A DNA stretch of 10,856 nt, from assembly GCA_947174455.1 (NCBI GenBank), contig CAMWIZ010000014.1, positions 1 through 10,856 on the forward strand, written 5' to 3'. Origin of the DNA: an uncultured Clostridia bacterium (lineage in GTDB: Bacteria > Bacillota > Clostridia > Oscillospirales > Acutalibacteraceae). Within the stretch, counting starts at the first letter, position 1, and every line of letters begins with the position of its first letter. The notes under the pieces were generated by a model, which saw only the letters and a program-made list of their open reading frames with translations, was not told the DNA's origin and did no database searches. The position numbers and the translations under genes were made by a program. Below, one piece after another: positions 1 through 6,042 of this stretch.

Positions 1-73
1 TTTTTTTCAAGCAGAAGACGGCATACGAGATTCATGAGCGTCTCGTGGGCCCGGACATCTGTATAAGAGCCAG
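1..73. other. Sequencing adapter contamination (Illumina P7 + Nextera read-2 adapter)
   Basis: This stretch is artificial. Bases 1-7 are a T-run. Bases 8-31 match the 24-nt Illumina P7 flow-cell sequence exactly. Bases 32-39 (TCATGAGC) sit where the i7 index belongs; the reverse complement GCTCATGA matches, from memory, Nextera index N714. Bases 40-54 match the 15-nt Nextera read-2 segment with one mismatch (C for T at 51). Bases 55-73 match the 19-nt Tn5 mosaic end with three mismatches (C at 56, 59 and 70). The pattern is what an untrimmed, error-containing read end leaves at a contig edge. It has no biological function, and genomic sequence starts at about base 74. Confidence 0.97.
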
Positions 74-394
74 GAGTACTACAGCGACCTGGTTAACTCT
101 CTTGGAGGTAGAGTACTTGCCTATTATTTGGACGGAATGGCAGTGTTTAATAACGGCTGTGTTACGTCATTTATGGGGAGCAGGGAAGATGTAAGGGTAG
201 GTTCCTTCTACCTAATTGATAAGCCAAGCGATAAAAGGCACGTCGGCTGGCCACTTGATTCAATTTCAGTTAACCGAGATAGTGGTAAGTATTTTGTAGA
301 TTTAAGCCAAAACGAAACAGCACAAAGTCAGATTATAGTCGGCGAATATGCAGAGCATATAAAGGATTTTTTGGTTAAATCATTGAAGCTTTAA
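74..394 (+). CDS. 3' part of a HAM1/RdgB-like non-canonical purine NTP pyrophosphatase (5'-truncated)
   Basis: The reading frame is open from the adapter junction at base 74 to the TAA at 392-394, giving 106 residues of the C-terminal part of a protein. It begins E-Y-Y-S-D-L, so the true start lies off the contig; the TTG at 128 is only an in-frame codon. Visible segments are EYYSDLVNSLGG, then KPSDKRHVGWPLDSIS, then GKYFVDL. From memory, this order (EYYSSL..GG, EKPHEKR..GFPLD.LS, GKYYYDL) is that of a divergent HAM1-like family in Clostridia annotated as non-canonical purine NTP pyrophosphatase. Such enzymes hydrolyse ITP, dITP or XTP to the monophosphate and so clean the nucleotide pool in the cytoplasm. 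The nucleotide-binding N-terminal part is missing here. That the frame is a real gene end is fairly sure; the family assignment is moderate because no search was possible. Confidence 0.55.
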   Translation, partial: EYYSDLVNSLGGRVLAYYLDGMAVFNNGCVTSFMGSREDVRVGSFYLIDKPSDKRHVGWPLDSISVNRDSGKYFVDLSQNETAQSQIIVGEYAEHIKDFLVKSLKL

Positions 395-429
395 AAAGAT
401 ACTGTAAAGAAAATCTATATCAAACTATT

Positions 430-470
430 ACTGTCGTTTGTACAGTGTGTATGCCGACAGTTCTGCTGTC
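430..470 (+). other. Two small inverted repeats in the 395-516 gap
   Basis: The 122-nt gap between the truncated gene and the dipeptidase holds two short potential stem-loops. ACTGT at 430-434 can pair with ACAGT at 442-446. GACAG at 456-460 can pair with CTGTC at 466-470 around a 5-nt loop. Neither is followed directly by a T-run, so a classical intrinsic terminator is not supported. No convincing promoter was seen in the gap. The only firm signal is the purine-rich AGGGGG at 504-509, which serves the next gene. Confidence 0.3.
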
Positions 471-516
471 ATATGTACTTCTATTAAATTTAGCTTGATG
501 AACAGGGGGCTGAACT

Positions 517-1428
517 TTGAATTATTTTGATTTGCATTGCGACACTCTTTATAAATGTCTTGTTCAAAATAAATCTCTCATTTCAAACGATTGTGAGCTG
601 TCGTTTGATAAGGCTGAATTTTTTGACAACTGGGTACAATGCCTTGCTGTTTGGATTCCCGATGAGGTGAGGGGGGAGCGTGCAGTAAAAACCGTCGAGG
701 ATTGTGTCGTTCTGCTTTCTAAGGAAATTAAAAAAAGCAATTTTGTTAACCACATTCAAACAGTAAATGAGATAACTGCACCGTACAATGTTATGCTTAC
801 CCTGGAGGGTGGTGCTTGTCTTGGCGGAAAAATAGAAAATGTCAAGCGTTTCCGCAAGCTTGGAGCAAGGGTTATGACGCTTACATGGAACGGAAGATGT
901 GAGCTTGGTGACGGTGCTTTGGTGGAAAACTCAGACGGACTTTCGGAATTCGGCAAAAATGTTGTTACTGAAATGGAGAAGTGCGGCATTGTTGTAGATG
1001 TTTCTCATGCAAGCGATAAACTATTTTATGACGTGGCAAGCATTGCAAAGCGGCCGATAATTGCCACACACTCCAACTCACGTTCCGTTTGTCCTCATGA
1101 AAGGAATCTAACCGATGAACAGTTTCAAATTATTCGCAACAGCGGCGGGGTTGTAGGCATTAACTTTCACAAGCACTTCTTGTCGGCTGACAATCCCTCA
1201 ATAAAGGATATTGTAAAGCACACCGAGTATTTTTTGTCACTCAAAGGCGAGGACTGTGTCGCTGTCGGAAGCGATTTTGACGGCGGAGAGTTGCCCAGTG
1301 ACATTACGGGAGTAAGGGATACAGCAGAGATTTATGACACTTTTTTACAATTAAATTACAGTGAAACCTTAGTTGATAAGCTATTTTTTAGAAATGCCTA
1401 TAATTTCTTTCAAAACTTTGACAATTAG
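517..1428 (+). CDS. Membrane dipeptidase family protein (peptidase family M19, renal dipeptidase-like)
   Basis: This 303-residue protein belongs to the zinc-dependent M19 dipeptidases, which hydrolyse dipeptides, often including ones with a D-residue at the C-terminal position. All expected metal-site positions are visible: the HxD pair His7/Asp9 in FDLHCDTLY, the bridging Glu97 in TLEGG, His164 in DVSHASD, His185 in ATHSNSR, and the substrate-contacting aspartate in GSDFDGG (about 253-255). No signal peptide or membrane segment is seen, so it is probably cytoplasmic, as in most bacterial homologues. The start is a TTG at 517 because the first residues lead straight into the HxD strand and AGGGGG at 504-509 lies 7 nt upstream. 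The length is slightly short but within the range of bacterial members. The exact substrate cannot be told from sequence. The promoter for the next gene overlaps its last codons. Confidence 0.93.
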   Translation: MNYFDLHCDTLYKCLVQNKSLISNDCELSFDKAEFFDNWVQCLAVWIPDEVRGERAVKTVEDCVVLLSKEIKKSNFVNHIQTVNEITAPYNVMLTLEGGACLGGKIENVKRFRKLGARVMTLTWNGRCELGDGALVENSDGLSEFGKNVVTEMEKCGIVVDVSHASDKLFYDVASIAKRPIIATHSNSRSVCPHERNLTDEQFQIIRNSGGVVGINFHKHFLSADNPSIKDIVKHTEYFLSLKGEDCVAVGSDFDGGELPSDITGVRDTAEIYDTFLQLNYSETLVDKLFFRNAYNFFQNFDN

Positions 1429-1446
1429 CGGATAATAGTGTACAAT
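1418..1446 (+). promoter_or_regulatory. Sigma-A-type promoter for thrC
   Basis: A perfect -35 hexamer TTGACA (1418-1423) and a -10 hexamer TACAAT (1441-1446, one base from consensus) are separated by exactly 17 bp. The -35 box and part of the spacer lie inside the last codons of the dipeptidase gene, whose stop is at 1426-1428. Transcription would start at about 1453, leaving a leader of about 65 nt before thrC. It is the best-matching promoter in the window. It would let the thrC unit be expressed independently of the upstream gene. Confidence 0.85.
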
Positions 1447-1468
1447 ATAAGCGATTAACTATAAGATG

Positions 1469-1505
1469 CTTTCAAAGACTTTCAATCGCATTGAAAAAGA
1501 AAGGA
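1469..1505 (+). promoter_or_regulatory. Stem-loop in thrC leader that includes the ribosome binding site
   Basis: TTTCAAT (1480-1486) and ATTGAAA (1490-1496) form a perfect 7-bp stem with a CGC loop. Outside it, CTTTC (1469-1473) can pair with GAAAG (1499-1503), which is part of the only Shine-Dalgarno-like sequence, GAAAGGA (1499-1505). In the folded state the ribosome site of thrC would be partly paired. The SD is also 12 nt from the ATG at 1518, which is rather long. Regulation of thrC translation is an inference; the AT-rich stem is modest in stability. Confidence 0.4.
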
Positions 1506-1517
1506 TGTACATATATT

Positions 1518-3026
1518 ATGAAGTATAACAGTACGACAGATAAGAGCATTGTGGTGTCCGCCTCTCAGGCGATTGCACAGGGTATTTCAGGTGACGGCGG
1601 TCTTTTTGTTCCGCAGGAGATTCCGCAGTATTCTTTGTCCGATATTGAAAAGCTTGCTTCCATTGATTATGTTGGCAGAGCAAGGAAGATACTTGCCGAC
1701 TATTTGGACGATTTTACAGCTGAGGAGATTGACGAGTGCGTGACAAAGGCTTACACCGCCGAAAAGTTCGGTTCAGACAATCCCGCACCGCTTTCCTATC
1801 AAAAGTACGGCGACATTGATATGAATATTTTGGAGCTTTGGCACGGTCCAACCTCCGCATTTAAAGATATGGCTTTGCAGATTCTTCCGCATTTGCTCAC
1901 AAAATCCCTCAAAAAAACCTCACCTGACAAAGAGGCTGTAATTCTCGTTGCAACGTCAGGTGACACCGGAAAGGCTGCACTGGAGGGATTTAAGGACGTT
2001 GACGGAACAAGAATTATGGTGTTCTATCCCGTTGACGGTGTAAGCCCTATGCAGAAACGCCAGATGACAACCCAGCTTGGCAACAATGTCAATGTTTGTG
2101 CTATCAGAGGTAACTTTGACGACGCTCAGACAGGTGTTAAGAAGATTTTCACAGACAAGAACCTTATCGAAAAGCTTGAAGCGAAAAACTTTATCTTCTC
2201 AAGTGCAAACTCCATTAACTGGGGCAGACTTCTGCCGCAGATTGTTTACTATTTCTCTGCATATGCCGAGCTTGTAAACGACGGCAAAATTAAGCTTGGC
2301 GATAAGATAAACGTTGTTGTTCCGACAGGTAATTTCGGCAACATCCTCGCTTCGTATTATGCTTTCAGAATGGGCTTGCCTATAAATAAGTTTATATGTG
2401 CCTCCAACTCAAATAACGTATTGACTGATTTTATTAAAACAGGTACATATGACAAGAACAGAAGCTTTTACGCAACTATTTCCCCGTCTATGGATATCTT
2501 GGTTTCAAGCAACCTTGAAAGATTCCTCTATCATATGACAGACGCAAACGACAGCAAGGTTAAGGAGTGGATGACTAAGCTTAAAACCGATGGGGTTTAC
2601 AGCGTTGACGCTGATGTTAAGGATAAGATTACAAGCATTTTTGTCGGCGGTTACTGTGATGAGGATAAGACGAAAGCCACTATTGATGAGTTCTTTAATA
2701 AATACGGCTATATCTGTGATACTCATACTGCTGTCGCTGTAAGCGTATACAAAGACTACGTTGGGCAAACAGGTGATAAAACCGTAACCGTTATTGATTC
2801 AACTGCAAGCCCATACAAGTTTAGCGGTAGCGTTTTGTCTGCGGTTTCTGGCGGTCAGAAGCTGCCCGAAGATGAGTTTGAGATGGTTGAGATGCTCAAT
2901 AGACTTACTAACGCACCTGTTCCTGCTCCTCTTGCAGTCTTGAAAAACATGAAAGCACGTTTTGATAACGTGTGCGATGCAGACGAGATGCCGAAATTCG
3001 TGCTTTCTGCTTTGGGTGTGGAATAA
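1518..3026 (+). CDS. thrC: Threonine synthase
   Basis: This 502-residue PLP enzyme converts O-phospho-L-homoserine and water to L-threonine and phosphate, the last step of threonine synthesis in the cytoplasm. The N-terminus MKYNSTTD followed by SQAIAQGIS.DGGLFVP is typical of threonine synthases. The PLP Schiff-base lysine is Lys116 in HGPTSAFKDMALQ. The phosphate-gripping motif ATSGDTGKAALEG lies at about 145-157, followed by NSINWGRLLPQ and VPTGNFGN. Length and motifs fit the longer bacterial/fungal-type class rather than the short class of about 350 residues. The ATG at 1518 is chosen because conserved sequence begins there. A TTG at 1491 in the same frame would add nine residues and would start inside the leader hairpin. 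The gene has its own strong promoter and probably forms an operon with the phosphoesterase that starts at the base after its stop. No other threonine pathway gene is in the window. Confidence 0.97.
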   Translation: MKYNSTTDKSIVVSASQAIAQGISGDGGLFVPQEIPQYSLSDIEKLASIDYVGRARKILADYLDDFTAEEIDECVTKAYTAEKFGSDNPAPLSYQKYGDIDMNILELWHGPTSAFKDMALQILPHLLTKSLKKTSPDKEAVILVATSGDTGKAALEGFKDVDGTRIMVFYPVDGVSPMQKRQMTTQLGNNVNVCAIRGNFDDAQTGVKKIFTDKNLIEKLEAKNFIFSSANSINWGRLLPQIVYYFSAYAELVNDGKIKLGDKINVVVPTGNFGNILASYYAFRMGLPINKFICASNSNNVLTDFIKTGTYDKNRSFYATISPSMDILVSSNLERFLYHMTDANDSKVKEWMTKLKTDGVYSVDADVKDKITSIFVGGYCDEDKTKATIDEFFNKYGYICDTHTAVAVSVYKDYVGQTGDKTVTVIDSTASPYKFSGSVLSAVSGGQKLPEDEFEMVEMLNRLTNAPVPAPLAVLKNMKARFDNVCDADEMPKFVLSALGVE

Positions 3027-3716
3027 ATGTCGCTCTATGTTATCGGTGATCCGCACCTGTCTCTTGGTGTGGATAAACCGATGGATATATTTCAAGGCTG
3101 GGGCAATTATGTAGATAAGCTTAAGGAAAATTGGCTGCAAGCGATTTCCGATGATGACACGATTGTTGTTGCCGGTGACATATCATGGGGAATGAGCATG
3201 AAGGAAGCTCTGCCTGATTTTAAGTTTATAGACGGACTCCCCGGTAAGAAAATTTTCCTTAAAGGCAACCATGACTATTGGTGGGAAACAAAAACAAAGA
3301 GCGAGCGTTTTTTCACAGAGAACGGTATTTCTACAATATCAATTCTTTTTAACAATGCCTATGAGGTTGAGGGGAAAATCGTTTGCGGTACAAGAGGTTG
3401 GTTCTACGATGCACACGATGCACAGGACGTCAAGGTTCTAAACCGAGAAGTCGGCAGGCTTAGACTTTCACTCAACGCTGCTGCAAATTTAAAAGGTGAG
3501 CCTATTGTGTTTCTGCATTATCCTCCTGTGTTTGCAGGGAAGGAATGCAGTGAAATATTTGATGTTCTTTTGGAATATGGCATTAAAAAATGCTATTACG
3601 GTCATTTGCATGGTAAAAGAGCGGCGTCCCTGGCAATGGTCGGAGGCTACAAGGGTGTTGAATTAAAGCTTATTTCTTGTGACAACACCCAATTTAAGCC
3701 GATAAGGGTAGTTTAG
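3027..3716 (+). CDS. Calcineurin-like metallophosphoesterase (COG1768 type)
   Basis: This 229-residue protein carries the full dinuclear-metal phosphoesterase signature: GDPHLS with Asp8 and His10, GDISWG with Asp51, GNHDYWW with Asn81 and His82, FLHYPP with His164, and YGHLHG with His193 and His195. The arrangement and the W-rich sequence around GNHD match, from memory, the COG1768 group of predicted phosphohydrolases. Its natural substrate is not known, so only hydrolysis of a phosphoester can be inferred. No signal peptide or membrane segment is seen, so it is cytoplasmic. Its ATG immediately follows the TAA of thrC with no gap and only a weak Shine-Dalgarno (GGTGTGGA inside the thrC end), which suggests translational coupling. 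A functional link to threonine synthesis is possible but is not shown by the sequence. Confidence 0.92.
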   Translation: MSLYVIGDPHLSLGVDKPMDIFQGWGNYVDKLKENWLQAISDDDTIVVAGDISWGMSMKEALPDFKFIDGLPGKKIFLKGNHDYWWETKTKSERFFTENGISTISILFNNAYEVEGKIVCGTRGWFYDAHDAQDVKVLNREVGRLRLSLNAAANLKGEPIVFLHYPPVFAGKECSEIFDVLLEYGIKKCYYGHLHGKRAASLAMVGGYKGVELKLISCDNTQFKPIRVV

Positions 3717-3806
3717 TGCCTTATTATTATTGCTGTGGATTGGCAGATAATCAGACAAATATTTAACAGAAAATTCATAAAAACAGTAGATTTATTACAT
3801 TTTTTA

Positions 3807-3815
3807 TGATATACT
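3807..3815 (+). promoter_or_regulatory. Extended -10 promoter for tig
   Basis: TG at 3807-3808, one base, then TATACT at 3810-3815 forms an extended -10 element (TGnTATAAT with one mismatch). No good -35 hexamer is present 16-18 bp upstream, which is common for extended -10 promoters. The surrounding DNA is very AT-rich. The predicted start is at about 3822, so the tig leader is roughly 117 nt. The stretch 3717-3806 just upstream of the promoter shows no terminator I could recognise for the thrC unit. Confidence 0.65.
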
Positions 3816-3821
3816 GATAGA

Positions 3822-3938
3822 GTTAGGCGTGGAAAAGTAAGGATTTATATCACGCAAAAATATACAAAATCGCAGAACTGCAATGAATTGAGATAGGTTG
3901 TAGGTACAGCAGTTCAAGTACGCAGGAGGATAACAAAA
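3822..3938 (+). promoter_or_regulatory. Structured 5' leader of tig with strong ribosome binding site
   Basis: The leader holds two inverted repeats: GCGTG (3827-3831) with CACGC (3851-3855), and a perfect 7-bp pair GAACTGC (3875-3881) with GCAGTTC (3909-3915). The CTGC of the second repeat has other possible partners: GCAG at 3872-3875 and GCAG at 3922-3925. The latter runs into the Shine-Dalgarno AGGAGG (3924-3929), which lies 9 nt before the ATG. Alternative pairings could therefore expose or mask the ribosome site. It matches no riboswitch class I know. Confidence 0.4.
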
Positions 3939-5222
3939 ATGAGTTTAATTTCATCAAATCAGACAGAAACTAACAGATGCCAGCTTGAGGTTTCCGTTGA
4001 CGGGGCAGCTTTTCAGAAGGCTATCAACGGTGTTTACAGAAAGCAGGTTAAAAATATTAACATTCCCGGCTTTAGAAAGGGCAAAGCACCAAGAGCGGTA
4101 ATTGAGAAAATGTATGGTAAAGAGGTATTCTATGAAGATGCTATGCAGGATGTATACCCACAGGCTTTGCAGGATGCAGTCGATGAGGCAGGCATCAGAT
4201 TTGTAAATGACAAAATTGACCTTGAGGTTGTAGAAGTCAGCGAGGATGGCTTTACCTTTAAGGCTACTGTTACTACATATCCTGAGGTTACAATAGACGG
4301 TTACAAGGGTGTTGAGGTTGAGGCAATTTCAGCAGAAGTAACCGAGGAGAAGATTAACGAGGAAATTGACAAGGCAAGACAGAGAGCAAGCTCTGTTGCA
4401 ACTGTAGAGGACAGACCTGCACAGGACGGCGATATCACTGTTATTGACTTTGACGGCTACAAGGACGGCGAGCAGTTTGAGGGCGGCAAGGCTGAAAACT
4501 ATTCACTCACACTTGGCAGCGGTAACTTTATTCCTGGCTTTGAGGAGCAGATTGTCGGTCACAACACTGACGAGGAGTTCTCAATAAACGTTACATTCCC
4601 TGAGGATTATCAGGTGGACGAGCTTGCAGGTCAGCCTGTTGAGTTTAAGATTAAGCTTCACGAGATTAAGACTCGTATCCTCCCTGAGCTTGATGATGAG
4701 TTCGTAAAGGATGTAAGCGAGGACGCTTCAACTGTAGAGGAGTATAAGGAGCAGATTAGCAAGGAGCTTGCTGAGAACCTCACTAAGGAAAGAGAGAATG
4801 ACATAGAGGACAAGCTTGTTAACGCTCTTATTGAGAAGGTTGAGGGCGATATTCCTGAGGCTATGTACAACAACAAAATTGATGATATGCTCAAGGAATT
4901 CAATATGCGCCTGCGTTCACAGGGTCTTGATCTTCAGACATATCTAAGATATGTTGGTCTTACAGAAGAGGCTATGAGAGAGCAGTATAGGGACGAGGCA
5001 GAAAAGAGAGTTAAGGTTAGACTCGCTCTTGAAAAGATTGCCGAACTTGAGAACTTGGAAGCTTCAGATGAAAAAGTTGAAGAAGAGTACAAGACTATTG
5101 CTGAATCTTATAACATGGAAGCTGACAAGGTTAAGTCACTCATCCCTGCATCAGAATTGAAGAAGGATGTAGTTGTAGGTATGGCCATGGATCTTGTAAA
5201 GGAAAGTGCCGTAATTAAGTAA
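3939..5222 (+). CDS. tig: Trigger factor (ribosome-associated chaperone and prolyl isomerase)
   Basis: This 427-residue protein, close to the usual length of about 430, binds the ribosome exit tunnel and folds nascent chains. The N-terminal ribosome-binding domain (about 1-110) contains the signature loop GFRKGKAP at 44-51. An FKBP-type peptidyl-prolyl isomerase domain follows at about 150-240 (DGDITVIDFDGY...GSGNFIPGFEEQIVGH). The C-terminal, highly charged helical arms (about 250-427) form the chaperone cradle. The ATG at 3939 follows AGGAGG by 9 nt. The promoter upstream is of the extended -10 type. It heads the protein quality-control cluster with clpP, clpX and lon, an order widespread in bacteria. 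Nothing appears missing or broken. Confidence 0.98.
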   Translation: MSLISSNQTETNRCQLEVSVDGAAFQKAINGVYRKQVKNINIPGFRKGKAPRAVIEKMYGKEVFYEDAMQDVYPQALQDAVDEAGIRFVNDKIDLEVVEVSEDGFTFKATVTTYPEVTIDGYKGVEVEAISAEVTEEKINEEIDKARQRASSVATVEDRPAQDGDITVIDFDGYKDGEQFEGGKAENYSLTLGSGNFIPGFEEQIVGHNTDEEFSINVTFPEDYQVDELAGQPVEFKIKLHEIKTRILPELDDEFVKDVSEDASTVEEYKEQISKELAENLTKERENDIEDKLVNALIEKVEGDIPEAMYNNKIDDMLKEFNMRLRSQGLDLQTYLRYVGLTEEAMREQYRDEAEKRVKVRLALEKIAELENLEASDEKVEEEYKTIAESYNMEADKVKSLIPASELKKDVVVGMAMDLVKESAVIK

Positions 5223-5245
5223 TTAGTTACTGAATATTAGCATAT

Positions 5246-5251
5246 TATAAT
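5246..5251 (+). promoter_or_regulatory. Possible -10 box (TATAAT) downstream of tig
   Basis: A perfect TATAAT occurs 24 nt after the tig stop. The best-placed -35 (TTAGTT at 5223-5228, 17-bp spacer) is poor and there is no TG extension, so this is only a candidate promoter for clpP. If used, transcription would begin at about 5258, right before the large inverted repeat at 5259-5302, giving clpP a leader of about 175 nt. Confidence 0.35.
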
Positions 5252-5258
5252 TATACCG

Positions 5259-5302
5259 CTGTACCGCAGACCGGTGTTTACTTAGATACCGTCTGCGGGC
5301 AG
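5259..5302 (+). other. Strong stem-loop between tig and clpP (attenuator, terminator or leader structure)
   Basis: CCGCAGAC (5264-5271) pairs perfectly with GTCTGCGG (5291-5298). The stem continues inward by GGT/ACC (5273-5275 with 5288-5290) across a one-base bulge, and outward by CTG/CAG (5259-5261 with 5300-5302). It is GC-rich in an AT-rich gap. The bases right after the stem (TTTAGTAAAA) contain only a short T-run, so it is at best a weak intrinsic terminator. It could lower read-through from tig, protect an mRNA end, or form part of the clpP leader. Confidence 0.6.
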
Positions 5303-5313
5303 TTTAGTAAAAT

Positions 5314-5378
5314 GAAATTTTATTTTTTTGTTTCGGCTGAATAAAATTTCCGAAAGCTGCCAAATCTTTCTTTGGCGG
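5314..5378 (+). promoter_or_regulatory. Overlapping hairpins in the clpP leader
   Basis: Three inverted repeats lie here. GAAATTTTATT (5314-5324) pairs perfectly over 11 bp with AATAAAATTTC (5340-5350). TTTCGG (5331-5336) pairs with CCGAAA (5350-5355); its left arm is in the loop of the first stem and its right arm begins at the last base of that stem, so the two are mutually exclusive. Then CTGCCAAA (5357-5364) pairs with TTTGGCGG (5371-5378), with one G-T pair and a 6-nt loop. The T-run 5323-5329 lies within the first structure. The set could act as a regulatory leader, but the sequence alone does not prove it. Confidence 0.4.
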
Positions 5379-5432
5379 TCGTTCTTGGGCCGAATAACCA
5401 CTATGTGTCAGATAAGGAAAGGAAGTTGTGTT

Positions 5433-6014
5433 ATGAGTTTAGTACCTTATGTTGTGGAGCAGACCAGCAGAGGCGAACGCTCCTATGATATCTATTCACG
5501 TTTGCTCAATGACAGAATAATTATGCTTACAGATGAGGTCAATGACGCCTCCGCAAGTGTCGTGGTTGCACAGCTGCTCTATTTGGAGGGGCAGGATCCG
5601 TCAAAGGATATAAATTTGTACATCAACAGCCCAGGTGGTTCTGTAACCGCAGGTATGTCAATTTATGACACAATGCAGTATATTAAGTGTGATGTTTCTA
5701 CCATTTGCATGGGCATGGCGGCAAGCATGGGTGCCTTTCTTCTTGCAGCAGGTGCAAAGGGAAAGAGGTATTCTCTCCCGAACAGTGACATCATGATTCA
5801 CCAGCCAAGCGGCGGTGCACAGGGTCAAGCTACCGATATTATGATTCATGCAGATCATATTATCAGAACTAAAAAGAAGTTGAATACAATTCTGTCCGAG
5901 CATACGGGACAGCCTTATGATGTTATTGCAAAGGATACAGAGCGTGACAACTTTATGACTGCTCAGCAGGCAATGGAGTATGGCTTGATTGATAAGGTTA
6001 TTACAAAAAGATAA
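5433..6014 (+). CDS. clpP: ATP-dependent Clp protease proteolytic subunit ClpP
   Basis: This 193-residue serine peptidase assembles as a 14-mer barrel and degrades proteins fed to it by ClpX or ClpC-type unfoldases in the cytoplasm. The catalytic triad is visible at the positions used in Firmicutes ClpP: Ser98 in GMAASMGAF, His123 in [13 protein letters not shown], and Asp172 in [19 protein letters not shown] (about 63-74) supplies the oxyanion region. The start at ATG 5433 is chosen because [25 protein letters not shown] matches the usual ClpP N-terminus and AGGAAAGGAAG lies about 9 nt upstream. An in-frame ATG at 5403 would add ten atypical residues. clpX follows after 28 nt, so the two subunits are probably co-transcribed. 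Its 210-nt upstream region is rich in hairpins. Confidence 0.98.
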   Translation: MSLVPYVVEQTSRGERSYDIYSRLLNDRIIMLTDEVNDASASVVVAQLLYLEGQDPSKDINLYINSPGGSVTAGMSIYDTMQYIKCDVSTICMGMAASMGAFLLAAGAKGKRYSLPNSDIMIHQPSGGAQGQATDIMIHADHIIRTKKKLNTILSEHTGQPYDVIAKDTERDNFMTAQQAMEYGLIDKVITKR

Positions 6015-6042
6015 AAATCGTCTATGAGGAGCTACTGAATTT

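Noticed and set aside
1..7. T-run as part of a natural terminator
   Set aside because: It directly precedes an exact P7 adapter and belongs to the sequencing artefact.
1491..1517. Upstream TTG start for threonine synthase
   Set aside because: It would add nine atypical residues and begin inside the leader hairpin with no ribosome site. MKYNSTTD at 1518 is the usual family N-terminus.
2799..3140. A 113-codon minus-strand frame across the thrC-phosphoesterase junction
   Set aside because: It is antisense to two well-supported genes and has no recognisable domain.
5259..5329. Classical Rho-independent terminator of tig
   Set aside because: The GC-rich stem is strong but the T-run begins about 20 nt after it rather than directly, so only a weak or attenuator role is kept.
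5328..5432. Longer ClpP with an N-terminal extension
   Set aside because: The extra residues are encoded by the hairpin-rich leader and do not match ClpP. The ATG at 5433 has a good ribosome site and the standard N-terminus.
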